From contig CP070643.1 of NCBI GenBank assembly GCA_020354125.1, positions 2,301,372 through 2,365,371 of the forward strand: a stretch of DNA of 64,000 nt, given 5' to 3'. Position 1 is the first letter of the stretch. Every line of letters begins with the position of its first letter. Made by a program: the position numbers and the translations under genes. This document shows positions 1 through 7,930 of this stretch, one piece after another. The stretch is from Betaproteobacteria bacterium (GTDB lineage: Bacteria > Pseudomonadota > Gammaproteobacteria > Burkholderiales > Eutrophovitaceae). Below the pieces are notes generated by a model. It ran no database searches and was not told where the DNA came from. It worked only from the letters and a program-made list of their open reading frames with translations.

Positions 1-751
1 CATTCAGCGTATCGCTGACGACGACCTGATTTTCCGTGAGTGCCAGAAACGTTGGCGCATTGAATTGCCCCGGCGCCACGCCGCGAACGCCGATTGTGTC
101 AACAAGTGTGCGGCTGTCATCAAAAACCTTGATGTTGTGCCCGGCGGTATCGGCAACATAGGTTCGCCCTGTCCCCGCATCCCGCACAAGCCCGGTCGGT
201 CGCTGGACGATGCCTTGGCCAAAACTGCCGATCGGGGTTCCATTCGCATCCAGTCGCACGATACGCGCCAGCTCCGAATCGGCAACATAGATCTCGTCCG
301 AGGGTCCCGTAGCGATGCCGAGAGGACTGATGAAATCCTCGCCGCCGTCAGCCTGACTCCAGACACTGAGTCCGGCTGCCGGATCGAACACGAAAACCGC
401 CTGCCGGCCGACATCGGTCACCAGAATACGGCCGGCCGTATCCACCATACCGCCTTGCGGCCGGACCAGCATCTGTGCTTCCCGGGCGCGTTTGCCGGCA
501 CCGACGATCCAGCGAAGCGCACGTTCACCGGCAGAAACCGAGCCCGGCGCACGTTCAAAATTCACCTCGCCAAGCAACTGGCCGGCGTATCGATATCGCG
601 GCACCTGCGGCAGTGCCGGCCAGACCTGCCGTTGGTCCTCTGCCGTGGTCCCGGGGAACATTTCCATTCGCTGCGGTGGCGAAGAACAACCACCAATGAC
701 GCTCAGCGCCACAAGAGTCACGCAAATACGCGTCGATGCTCGCAACGTCAC
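1..751 (-). CDS. NHL-repeat lipoprotein, 3' part cut by window edge
   Basis: Reading the minus strand from a GTG start gives an open frame of 250 codons that runs off the window. The N-terminus is a lipoprotein signal ending in LSVIGGC, so the mature protein is predicted to be lipid-anchored. The body carries NHL-type propeller repeats: motifs such as IYVADSELARIVRLDANG and TYVADTAGHNIKVFDD recur about every 40-50 residues. The GTG at the first codon overlaps the TGA stop of the upstream NHL gene as GTGA, and a second in-frame GTG lies two codons earlier (757). This implies translational coupling. NHL propellers usually bind proteins or ligands and are not catalytic by themselves. A structural or docking role beside the cytochromes is inference. 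Confidence 0.85.
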   Translation of the reverse strand, partial: MTLRASTRICVTLVALSVIGGCSSPPQRMEMFPGTTAEDQRQVWPALPQVPRYRYAGQLLGEVNFERAPGSVSAGERALRWIVGAGKRAREAQMLVRPQGGMVDTAGRILVTDVGRQAVFVFDPAAGLSVWSQADGGEDFISPLGIATGPSDEIYVADSELARIVRLDANGTPIGSFGQGIVQRPTGLVRDAGTGRTYVADTAGHNIKVFDDSRTLVDTIGVRGVAPGQFNAPTFLALTENQVVVSDTLN

Positions 752-1716
752 TGGCACGGGCTCGCGATCCGGTACAAAAGAACCGAGGCTGTGGCGGCGT
801 CGGCGACGTGGAGCACATCGAAGTCGTCGATCCAGATATCGGCGAGATCTTGCACCGCCGGCATGCCGACCAGTGGACCGGACGGAGCCGGGCTTGCAGG
901 GTCGTACACGATCACCTTGCCGCTGGCACGATCGGCAATAAAGACCCGTTGCCAGCGATCAGCAGCAATTGCAATGGGCAAACCAACTGGTTCGTCAAGT
1001 GCTATCAGACGTGAGCGACCTCCGCCGCCAATCAAAAACACCTTGCGCCCGGTCGCATCGAGCACATAAAGGTCAATGCCATCGAACCACAGCGCGTCAA
1101 CACTGGCGAACGGATTCGGTCGGTCACCCCTCTCGCCAATGCTGTCGACCACTTGTCCCAACCGGTTAAACACAAGCACACGTGCATTGATTTGATCGGC
1201 AACAAAAATGCGCCCGGCCTCGCTTACCGCCACGTCAACCGGAACATATCTTCCCGCCGGGTCCTGGAATACGCCCGTAACCTGACCATCGGCCCTGACC
1301 TGAACCACCCGACGACTGCCGGGAAATGCAACGTACAGGGTTTGCATTCGATCAACCGCCAGGCCGGCCGGCCTTTCCTCGAGGAAGAGCAGTGGTACAA
1401 AAGTAGACCGAACCGGATCAACACGCAGTATACGGCGCAGCCCGATGTCAGCAACGAACACTGCCCCCGGTGACGTCGCCACCTGCTGCGGCCGAATCAG
1501 CGATCCGAAAGACCTGGCCGCCAGTTCGTGTGGCGCACCCTCTTCAAGAAAGGTCCGGATTGGCGCGAGCGGCGTTGCGGCAACCGCCTCATCAGACCTG
1601 ACGCAATCGCCGGCGCTGGCCGATTCCATCGCGGGATCGCTCGCGCAGCCACCCGCCAACGCCACCAGCGCAAGCACGGCATTACGAACGTGTCGAAGGA
1701 GCACCACTGCGGCCAT
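748..1716 (-). CDS. NHL-repeat beta-propeller lipoprotein
   Basis: This 322-residue protein has a signal peptide with lipobox LVALAGGC around residue 23, followed by repeated NHL-type blades (VFVADIGLRRILRVDP, IFVADQINARVLVFNR, VFIADRASGKVIVYDP). It should fold as a six-bladed propeller tethered to a membrane. The chosen ATG is the first start after the upstream cytochrome stop, gives a signal peptide of normal length and has GAGG just upstream; longer frames would overlap the cytochrome gene. Its last codons overlap the next NHL gene. It belongs to the same transcriptional direction as the triheme cytochromes, which suggests that it works with them. No catalytic residues are recognised. Confidence 0.88.
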   Translation of the reverse strand: MAAVVLLRHVRNAVLALVALAGGCASDPAMESASAGDCVRSDEAVAATPLAPIRTFLEEGAPHELAARSFGSLIRPQQVATSPGAVFVADIGLRRILRVDPVRSTFVPLLFLEERPAGLAVDRMQTLYVAFPGSRRVVQVRADGQVTGVFQDPAGRYVPVDVAVSEAGRIFVADQINARVLVFNRLGQVVDSIGERGDRPNPFASVDALWFDGIDLYVLDATGRKVFLIGGGGRSRLIALDEPVGLPIAIAADRWQRVFIADRASGKVIVYDPASPAPSGPLVGMPAVQDLADIWIDDFDVLHVADAATASVLLYRIASPCQ

Positions 1717-1723
1717 CACCTCA

Positions 1724-2110
1724 CTACCAGCGGCCCGGCCCAAGTGTTTCATGACCACCATGAATTCGGCTCTTCAACCCCGGCAAGCCGGAGTGACACA
1801 GTCCGCAGTTCTCGGTCGACCATGCAATCTCGCCATTGTGGCAGGTTCCGCAGAACTTGCCTTGCACGATCTCGTTCATCGTTACATCATTCGCGCCCGC
1901 ACGCATTTCAAAACCAAGTTCGGAGTGGCATACCTTGCAGCGAAAACGTATGCGATGAAACCAGTGTGGAAACACGACCGGTGCCACGCCGGCCTGCTCG
2001 GATCGGCGGTTGAGAACTACGTCACCGTATTCCGGCAACACGTTGGACACCGGAAACAGAGTGAACGCGCTGATCAGTACCAGCAATTCCCGCGGTGACA
2101 ATTTCAGCAT
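1724..2110 (-). CDS. triheme c7-like cytochrome, short type, copy 1
   Basis: This 128-residue exported protein has three CxxCH heme-binding motifs: CKVCH at 58-62, CGTCH at 87-91 and CGLCH at 102-106. A PHWFH segment at 48-52 supplies likely distal His ligands. The spacing fits c(7)-type triheme domains. The first 24 residues look like a signal peptide or membrane anchor. It is clearly paralogous to the short triheme gene near 4.5-4.9 kb: both share EYGDVV, FPHWFHR-RFRCKVCH and HNGEIAWS. I chose the ATG; a TTG lies one codon earlier. A periplasmic electron carrier is the family expectation; the partner is unknown. Confidence 0.92.
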   Translation of the reverse strand: MLKLSPRELLVLISAFTLFPVSNVLPEYGDVVLNRRSEQAGVAPVVFPHWFHRIRFRCKVCHSELGFEMRAGANDVTMNEIVQGKFCGTCHNGEIAWSTENCGLCHSGLPGLKSRIHGGHETLGPGRW

Positions 2111-2156
2111 CAACCTGTCCTGGCAGCTGCGGTGCAGCCCCGCTGCAGCGATTCCG

Positions 2157-2714
2157 TTATTTACTCACCGGCTGTGACGCACCGGCCGAATTGCGCGGAA
2201 CACTGTGGCAGCGGGTGCACTCTGTTAAGGGAAACGCTACCGCACCGTGACACTGGCCACAATACTCACCCTGCAAAATGGCAAACATATTCATCGGAGT
2301 CGAGCCTGTCTTCGACCTGAACAGCTTTTCGTGGCAGTTGCTGCAATCGAGCCATTCCGTGTGGGCGCGATGGGGAAACAGCACGTAAGGCAATTCGGCC
2401 GTGCGTTTCATCAGGATGTTGGAGTCGAGAACACGAACTTCTGTAGTCTCATACAAATTCGTGCGCGGCTTGATGTAGCCATCGCGCAGGGCTTTCACCC
2501 AGTTTACCTGGTTGCCTGCACTGTCGGGCGGTAGAAGCCGCAGCGCGTCCGCCGGCGGCTGCATGACCTGTAGTGCCGGATTTTCCTGATCGTGGATTCC
2601 GTCCTTCTCAAGAGACGTCCACTGGCGCGAATCAGCAGCCCACGGACACCAGGAGGAAACGCCCAGAATCAAGCCGACAAGCATGCGAAACATAACGCTT
2701 CGAGACGGCTTCAT
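2157..2714 (-). CDS. triheme c7-like cytochrome, long type, copy 1
   Basis: This protein has 185 residues with a signal peptide, an N-terminal region of about 90 residues (KDGIHDQ, NWVKALRDG) and a C-terminal triheme module: CSNCH 124-128, CGQCH 152-156 and CTRCH 166-170. The PHRAHTEW stretch just before the first heme should give His ligands. It is the paralog of the gene at 3.8-4.5 kb, sharing DGIHD, WVKAL and HTEWLDCSNCH. Its ATG overlaps the stop of the helical protein upstream (ATGA), so the two are probably translationally coupled. Family knowledge predicts a periplasmic multiheme electron carrier. The function of the N-terminal region is unknown. Confidence 0.92.
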   Translation of the reverse strand: MKPSRSVMFRMLVGLILGVSSWCPWAADSRQWTSLEKDGIHDQENPALQVMQPPADALRLLPPDSAGNQVNWVKALRDGYIKPRTNLYETTEVRVLDSNILMKRTAELPYVLFPHRAHTEWLDCSNCHEKLFRSKTGSTPMNMFAILQGEYCGQCHGAVAFPLTECTRCHSVPRNSAGASQPVSK

Positions 2715-3619
2715 CCTGGTATGTAAATCCCTGCCCGCCGCAGCGCCTGCATCAACTGCGACGTGCTGTTTTCCAGAGACCGCACGGCGGCGTCAAACTT
2801 GCCTGAAGCGGCCTCTTTCTCAGCCTGGTTACGTAACGCTTGCGCTTCCTGAAGAAACTGCTTCAGATTGGCCGCCTTGCTGCGACCGCCTTCCTCGAGC
2901 AGCAGCTTGATCAGCATCTGGTGTGTATCGTTGCGGTCGAGCTCGTAATGATACTCCTCCTCCTTGTTCGCGAACGATAGTGATCGAACGAGCGTATCAC
3001 CGCTTCTCTGGTGCTCGACCGCAATCTTGATCGCGACATAGGCTTCGTCGAGCCGGATCCGCGCAGCATCAAGATCACCGGATTCGCGCAAACGATCTGC
3101 CTGCGCGGCTTTTTCCCTGACATTCTGTATGACTTGCTTTCTCGCCGATGGATCACATTTTTTCTCGTCACATATTCGCTCAAACGCTGCGGTGAGCGCG
3201 TCGACACTTTCCACGCGAGCATCGAATTCGCGTGCTTTCTTCCTGCTGACGTCAACGTTGCTCTCTGCGAGCTGAACCGCCTCGAACATCAGCCGCATCG
3301 CCTGGGCCAGCAACTCATCTGCCCGCTTGTGGTTGCCTTCGGCGTGAGCAGCCAGCGCCTGCTGATGGGCGCTTCTGGCTTCCTCGCGCCGTGCCTTTGC
3401 CTGCTCGTTACCACTCGCTTCGACGCTCTTGGCCGCCGACGATTCCTCTATCAGGCGTTGCACATGACTTAGCCGCCCGCCATGCTCGTTGCCGCCCTGT
3501 TCCGCCGTATTGGCGTCCATCACATGACCGATCATTGCGATGAATGCCATGGCTGTGGCTGGATGCAAGATCCACGACCGGGCAAAAGATTTTCTGTAAC
3601 TCGACGCAATCAGCTTCAT
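2711..3619 (-). CDS. helical periplasmic protein, unknown function
   Basis: This protein has about 302 residues, with an N-terminal hydrophobic stretch (residues ~19-31) that looks like a signal or anchor. The remainder is Glu/Lys/Ala-rich and predicted almost wholly helical, with TPR-like repeats such as HAEGNHKRADELLAQAMRL and LRESGDLDAARIRLDEAYVA. There are no heme motifs; two cysteines sit in ICDEKKC. It lies between the two mirrored cytochrome pairs and overlaps the following cytochrome by ATGA. A GTG start three codons upstream is also possible. A scaffold or assembly role for the cytochromes is plausible but is inference only. Confidence 0.85.
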   Translation of the reverse strand: MKLIASSYRKSFARSWILHPATAMAFIAMIGHVMDANTAEQGGNEHGGRLSHVQRLIEESSAAKSVEASGNEQAKARREEARSAHQQALAAHAEGNHKRADELLAQAMRLMFEAVQLAESNVDVSRKKAREFDARVESVDALTAAFERICDEKKCDPSARKQVIQNVREKAAQADRLRESGDLDAARIRLDEAYVAIKIAVEHQRSGDTLVRSLSFANKEEEYHYELDRNDTHQMLIKLLLEEGGRSKAANLKQFLQEAQALRNQAEKEAASGKFDAAVRSLENSTSQLMQALRRAGIYIPG

Positions 3620-3647
3620 TAGCCGCACCGTTTCACTGTTTTGATGT

Positions 3648-3764
3648 TCACGGCAAATGCATCCCCGTTTTGCGCAAAGCCCGTACCAGGTCGGCGGTCA
3701 CCGCCTCTATAATCTTCAACGCCTGCACCGGGAACAGCGCGACCAGTGCCAGCACGCCCAGCAT
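3648..3764 (-). CDS. possible 38-residue membrane peptide
   Basis: A short ATG frame in the gap between a triheme cytochrome and the helical protein encodes a hydrophobic N-terminal half (LGVLALVALFPVQAL) followed by an amphipathic, basic C-terminal half. This is the pattern of a small single-span membrane protein. It ends about 28 bp before the next gene. No strong ribosome-binding site is visible, and there is no family match I can name. It may simply be an intergenic open frame. An overlapping 61-codon frame here looks less protein-like. Confidence 0.33.
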   Translation of the reverse strand: MLGVLALVALFPVQALKIIEAVTADLVRALRKTGMHLP

Positions 3765-3804
3765 AAGACTGCTTACGACGCCATGCTGCGGGAAGCACCG
3801 ACAA

Positions 3805-4470
3805 TCACTTGCCGGCATTCACACCCTTCGGAGATTTTGATTGTGCGTTGGCCGCTGGCTGCACGCCGCCCTCCGCCGCCTTCGGTGCTGTCTTCGGCCT
3901 CGAGTGGCAGCGTATGCACTGAGAAACAGGGAACGCCACCTTGCCGTGGCAAACACCGCATTTTTCCCCCAGCAGGATCGCTGCCATGCTGATCTGATTG
4001 GCACCTTTTTGCGGAATGAAGATTGCGGGATGACAGTTCGAGCAATCAAGCCATTCGGTATGTTGTTTGTGCGGATACACGACATCGGGCATCGATCCCT
4101 TCACTTCCCTGACGATATCGAGATCCATGACAATCGGTTCGACTTTCGGGTCGAGTCGGTCATAGCGAGGGGCTATCTTGCCGCTGTTCAGCGCCTTAAC
4201 CCAGTCAACATAGTTGCCCGAAGCGCTCTTGGGTAACACACCAAATGCTTCCTTCGGCGGCTGCAGCATCAGGGTTCCGTCGTTGACGGGGTCGTGGATT
4301 CCGTCTTCGGCAGGCGGCGGGTTGCGCTTGCTCTGGTTCGGCATCAGTCGGTTGAAAGCGTTCGGGTCGGCCGCAATGGCAGCCGATGCCATCACGCAGG
4401 CAGCTATGAACAAGGCCGCGATCCCGCGCAGCGACATTGGCAAGCGGCGACGATCATGTGCAAACTTCAT
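3805..4470 (-). CDS. triheme c7-like cytochrome, long type, copy 2
   Basis: This 221-residue exported cytochrome has a signal peptide ending near ASAAIAA. An N-terminal region with EDGIHD and YVDWVKAL matches the paralog at 2.2-2.7 kb. The triheme module has CSNCH 143-147, CGVCH 171-175 and CIRCH 185-189, with PHKQHTEW preceding the first heme. A Lys/Ala/Pro-rich tail of about 30 residues follows. GAGGTG seven bases before the ATG supports the start. It follows the short triheme gene by about 10 bp. It probably shuttles electrons in the periplasm; redox partners are not evident. Confidence 0.92.
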   Translation of the reverse strand: MKFAHDRRRLPMSLRGIAALFIAACVMASAAIAADPNAFNRLMPNQSKRNPPPAEDGIHDPVNDGTLMLQPPKEAFGVLPKSASGNYVDWVKALNSGKIAPRYDRLDPKVEPIVMDLDIVREVKGSMPDVVYPHKQHTEWLDCSNCHPAIFIPQKGANQISMAAILLGEKCGVCHGKVAFPVSQCIRCHSRPKTAPKAAEGGVQPAANAQSKSPKGVNAGK

Positions 4471-4479
4471 TTCGCCACC

Positions 4480-4929
4480 TCACTTCCCGCTGGCTTTTCT
4501 GGCATCCGAAGGTGCCACCAGCTTCTGCAGCGTGCTCTCGTGCACTTGTGTCGGCGTGCCGGGCGTCGCGCTATGACATAAGTTGCAGTGTTCGACCGAC
4601 CAGGCAATCTCCCCATTATGGCAGGCACCACAATACTGTCCCTCGATGATCTTCACCATATTGATGTCGTTGCCGCCGGCCTTGAGCTGGAAACCCAGGT
4701 CGGCGTGGCAAACCTTGCAGCGGAAGCGAACCCGGTGAAACCAGTGCGGAAAGATCACGGGACGCATGCCGACATCGTCGGAGTAATTATTGATGACGAC
4801 ATCGCCGTACTCGGCTCGCGTGACATCGACTGTCACAAATGCGCCGGACACCAGCGCGAACGTCATCCACACCAGGAGCTTCAGGTCAGTGCGATCTACA
4901 AGTCTGTGTAGTTTCATCTTCTTTTTCAT
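4480..4929 (-). CDS. triheme c7-like cytochrome, short type, copy 2
   Basis: This 149-residue protein has an N-terminal signal or anchor (LVWMTFALVSGAFV) and a c7-like domain with CKVCH 71-75, CGACH 100-104 and CNLCH 115-119. PHWFHR lies just before the first heme. It closely resembles the short triheme gene at 1.7-2.1 kb across the whole heme domain but has an extra C-terminal tail of about 30 residues. It is the first cytochrome after the beta-barrel gene in the direction of transcription, which puts barrel and triheme carriers in one likely operon. This is the arrangement expected for a conduit that passes electrons to or from a barrel-bound cytochrome. Confidence 0.92.
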   Translation of the reverse strand: MKKKMKLHRLVDRTDLKLLVWMTFALVSGAFVTVDVTRAEYGDVVINNYSDDVGMRPVIFPHWFHRVRFRCKVCHADLGFQLKAGGNDINMVKIIEGQYCGACHNGEIAWSVEHCNLCHSATPGTPTQVHESTLQKLVAPSDARKASGK

Positions 4930-4969
4930 TGGTCATTGGGTTGTGAATTGACACTTTGGTCATGAACCA

Positions 4970-6736
4970 CTAGCGGGCAAAACGGCCGAAATAGCGTCTT
5001 ACCTGCAGGAAGAGCAAACTGTAGTCTCTGCCGTCGACCTGTGAAACCTGCCCTCTCAGGGACATCTGGGTACGGCCGATCAGATAATCCAGGCGGTTGA
5101 TCCAGGCGACGGTTTCCCGCCGGTTATTGCTGAACTCGTCCTCCCCGGCGACCGCAAGGTCCTCAGTGAGCATCCGCAGTTCCGAGGAGAACCGCAACAG
5201 CGGGACGCGAAATACCCGCTCGTGACGGTAAACGAGATTGACGCTGCCACTCATCAACCACGGTGTTGTCGAAGCATCGTTACTGTTTCTCGACCACTGC
5301 ACCGTTGCGTTCCCTGACCACGATGACAACCGGCTCGCCTGAACGTTGCCATTGGCCTGAAAGTTGACAAGCTGAAATGCGATCTCGCTGCCATCGATGC
5401 GCCTGGTGTCACTCGCCAACGCCCGCAAAGTGACTGACCTCCTTGCTGTTGTGGCATACCAATCGGCCGTTGCCGAATTGGTCATGCCTTGTTCCCGGCG
5501 GTCGGCTGTATCCTCCAAAACAAAAACTTGCTGCGTGAAGGTCACGTTACTGTTGCCGTGGCCGAGCTTGCCCGGTCGATTCAGCGAATAACTGAGCGAC
5601 GCCAGTGCTTCCTGCGTGTCTTGAGTTTCCGTGTCGGTGCGCGACGCGACGTCACCGATGAGCGAGTAGGCGAAGAACCACTTCTTCACGGGAATTGAGC
5701 CCGGTGAATAGGTGAGGCCGGTCCTGGCCAGCGAAGTGCGCCGATCGGTGTCCTGGCTGCGGTTTTGCGACAGGCTTGCACTGGTTCGCCACGACAGCGC
5801 CGGCTTCAACTGGTAGGTCGCTGACCCGGAAGCCGTCAACACACTGGTTTCCCCCTCTGTAGCCGCAGTCTCGGTGACAAAGCCGGATGCCAGCACCGAA
5901 CCTGTCACGAGCAACGGCTTTGCGGTCTGCGGACGCCAGAAAAGGTTGCTGGAGAGCTGCGTCTGCGTGTTGCGAACGAATGACGTCTCGCGTTCGTCTT
6001 CTGACCTGACGTCCGACAATATCGAGTCGATAGAGAAGGTCGATACGGGACTGTAGCGATGGCGAAGCACGTTGACTCCGCGTTGATTTGTCGTTTCGGG
6101 CAGGTCTCGCTTGATGCGGTTGTAATCAGAGGTAAAGTTTACCAGCTGGTTCTTGAAGCCCTGGTTGATTTCGAGACCGAGCCGGTCCTCTTCAGTGTTC
6201 GTGTCCTGTCCACTAATGAACCTCTCCTCGTCAGTTCGATCGGCGTGTTCATAACGCAAGCGGTACAACGCACCGCTACGGGGCATGAAACTTTGCACGA
6301 AACCGTAGCGGGTCTGTTGATAGTTCGGACCCACCAGTTCACCATCGATACGGGTATCAAAGCGTTCGACGAAGGCCTCGAACGGGAAGATGCTCTGTGG
6401 CAGCAATTTCAGCCGCGCACCTCCGGTGACCTGTGTTCCGGTCTGCGACAATTCTCCGTCCCTTGTGTCACGATAGGTCAGGCCCAGCCCCCCGGTTAAC
6501 TGCGCCAGCCAAGGTTTCCCCACCGGTGTAGCGCCTTCGACACGCAACGTCGCCAGGTTAACGTTCACCTCTCCGCGACCCTCTCTCGTTTCCCGCCTTC
6601 CCTGGTACTCGAGGAATCCGCTCACAGCTTGCCCGAATGCGGGCAGAGTCACGGAAAAAATAAGCACGAACACACCAAAGCGGCAAACCTGTCGCGCGTA
6701 GTCACAGCCCGTCACCACCCGCCCCCGAGCAAACAA
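4970..6736 (-). CDS. predicted outer-membrane beta-barrel, candidate porin of a cytochrome conduit
   Basis: This protein has about 588 residues. After a signal peptide ending near LPAFGQA, nearly the entire length is alternating polar/hydrophobic beta-strands rich in Arg, Thr, Ser, Tyr and Gln, typical of a large outer-membrane barrel of 20 or more strands. The last strand ends in RYFGRFAR and not in the terminal Phe common in such proteins. There are no heme motifs. It lies between a parvulin-type chaperone gene and four triheme cytochromes on the same strand. Size and context fit the porin part of a porin-cytochrome complex, but no specific family signature was identified. The start is uncertain: a TTG with alternative GTG codons at 6718 and 6715. 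Confidence 0.75.
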   Translation of the reverse strand: MFARGRVVTGCDYARQVCRFGVFVLIFSVTLPAFGQAVSGFLEYQGRRETREGRGEVNVNLATLRVEGATPVGKPWLAQLTGGLGLTYRDTRDGELSQTGTQVTGGARLKLLPQSIFPFEAFVERFDTRIDGELVGPNYQQTRYGFVQSFMPRSGALYRLRYEHADRTDEERFISGQDTNTEEDRLGLEINQGFKNQLVNFTSDYNRIKRDLPETTNQRGVNVLRHRYSPVSTFSIDSILSDVRSEDERETSFVRNTQTQLSSNLFWRPQTAKPLLVTGSVLASGFVTETAATEGETSVLTASGSATYQLKPALSWRTSASLSQNRSQDTDRRTSLARTGLTYSPGSIPVKKWFFAYSLIGDVASRTDTETQDTQEALASLSYSLNRPGKLGHGNSNVTFTQQVFVLEDTADRREQGMTNSATADWYATTARRSVTLRALASDTRRIDGSEIAFQLVNFQANGNVQASRLSSWSGNATVQWSRNSNDASTTPWLMSGSVNLVYRHERVFRVPLLRFSSELRMLTEDLAVAGEDEFSNNRRETVAWINRLDYLIGRTQMSLRGQVSQVDGRDYSLLFLQVRRYFGRFAR

Positions 6737-6808
6737 CCTTCAGTCCGGAACCGTCGTGAGCTCGAACATCCACAACAAACCACCGGTGGCGAAACCGGAC
6801 CAGGCTTC

Positions 6809-7819
6809 TCAACCCGGCGTCAGGTACTTCTCCTCGATCTTCACTGTCGTAGTCGATCGCAGATCGGCGATCAATGCCTGCCAAGTGCGCTGCTCTTCCG
6901 CGCTGACCCATAAGCCCGATACCCGTGATCTCACGGCCTCGTAGTCCGCCAACCGCGCCGGCTGACGATCAGTGAGTTTGAACAAGGCAATGCCTTCCAG
7001 CACTGTCAGCGGTGCCGTCACCTCTCCTGGCTGTTTTTCCGCGAGCGCCTGTTCCACTTCCAGGCTCAGCATGCCCTTGTGCACGTAACCCATATCACCA
7101 CCGTTCGCGCCAGATGCCTCCGATGAATGCAGGCGCGCTAATTCAGCGAAATCCGCCCCTTTGTCGAGCCGTTCGAGCAGTTGCTGCGCTTCGCGGCGCG
7201 CTGCATCCCATGCTGTGGGTGGCGACGAAGGGTTCACTTGCAACAGGATAACCGATACACGCAGGCGTTCAGGTTCGGTGAATTTATCCGGATTGTTACG
7301 ATAGAAATCACGGAGCTGGTCATCAGTCGGAGAGATCTTGAGGCGCTCCTGTTCGCGTAGTTTCTCGATCAGCTGTTCCTGCTCGATCTGTTTGCGCAGC
7401 GCCGCCCAGAATGCTTCGCCGGCGTGCTGTTGCGCGTTGCCTTTCTCGACTCTGGCGCGGATGACCTGCATCTGCTGATCAACGCTCTTACGATCAGCGC
7501 GCAAGCCGCGTCTTTTCGCCTCCTGCACGAGAAGGGTACGCTCGATCAACTGATCCGCCACCTCGCGGCGAAATGCCGCCATCTCCTCTTCCGGCGGATT
7601 GAAATGGTAAAAACGCCGACGCGCTTCGCTGCGCAGCGCCATGGCATATTCCTGAACGGTAATAACGCTGTCACCGACGGTCGCCAGCGTTTCAGTGTCA
7701 CCGGAGGGAGCTGCCAGAGAATATTCAGCCGGCAACCCGAAAAGGCAGCCGGCCGCAACGAAATAGCAGAAAACGCGAACTGGAAGGGTGAGTAACCCCC
7801 ACCTTGGTCGGGAACACAT
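6809..7819 (-). CDS. periplasmic peptidyl-prolyl isomerase, SurA/PpiC type
   Basis: This protein has about 336 residues. A signal peptide (FVAAGCLFGLPAEYSLAA) precedes a SurA-like N-terminal chaperone region (VGDSVITVQEYAMALR; FRREVADQLIERTLLVQEA). A parvulin domain follows at about residues 190-290, with the signature ERLRVSVILL, FAELARLHSS and GGDMGYVHKG. Such proteins catalyse proline isomerisation and help outer-membrane proteins fold. Its position directly upstream of the beta-barrel gene suggests a dedicated chaperone for that barrel or for the cytochromes. I chose the internal ATG that starts a normal signal peptide; an upstream frame would add 31 charged residues. Confidence 0.9.
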   Translation of the reverse strand: MCSRPRWGLLTLPVRVFCYFVAAGCLFGLPAEYSLAAPSGDTETLATVGDSVITVQEYAMALRSEARRRFYHFNPPEEEMAAFRREVADQLIERTLLVQEAKRRGLRADRKSVDQQMQVIRARVEKGNAQQHAGEAFWAALRKQIEQEQLIEKLREQERLKISPTDDQLRDFYRNNPDKFTEPERLRVSVILLQVNPSSPPTAWDAARREAQQLLERLDKGADFAELARLHSSEASGANGGDMGYVHKGMLSLEVEQALAEKQPGEVTAPLTVLEGIALFKLTDRQPARLADYEAVRSRVSGLWVSAEEQRTWQALIADLRSTTTVKIEEKYLTPG

Positions 7820-7930
7820 AACGTGCCTATTGTGCGGCCGCGGAGGACGCTCCAGGAAGCGTCCTCCACTACTCCTCAGACTAACTCGACAGCCTTGCTC
7901 CTCGAACCGCACAAACCACCACGCTCAAAC

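Noticed and set aside
4..1069. Long open frames on both strands at the left end, in addition to the NHL genes
   Set aside because: They lie opposite or out of phase with the NHL reading frame, have no signal or domain, and show composition expected for antisense or shifted frames of a GC-rich gene.
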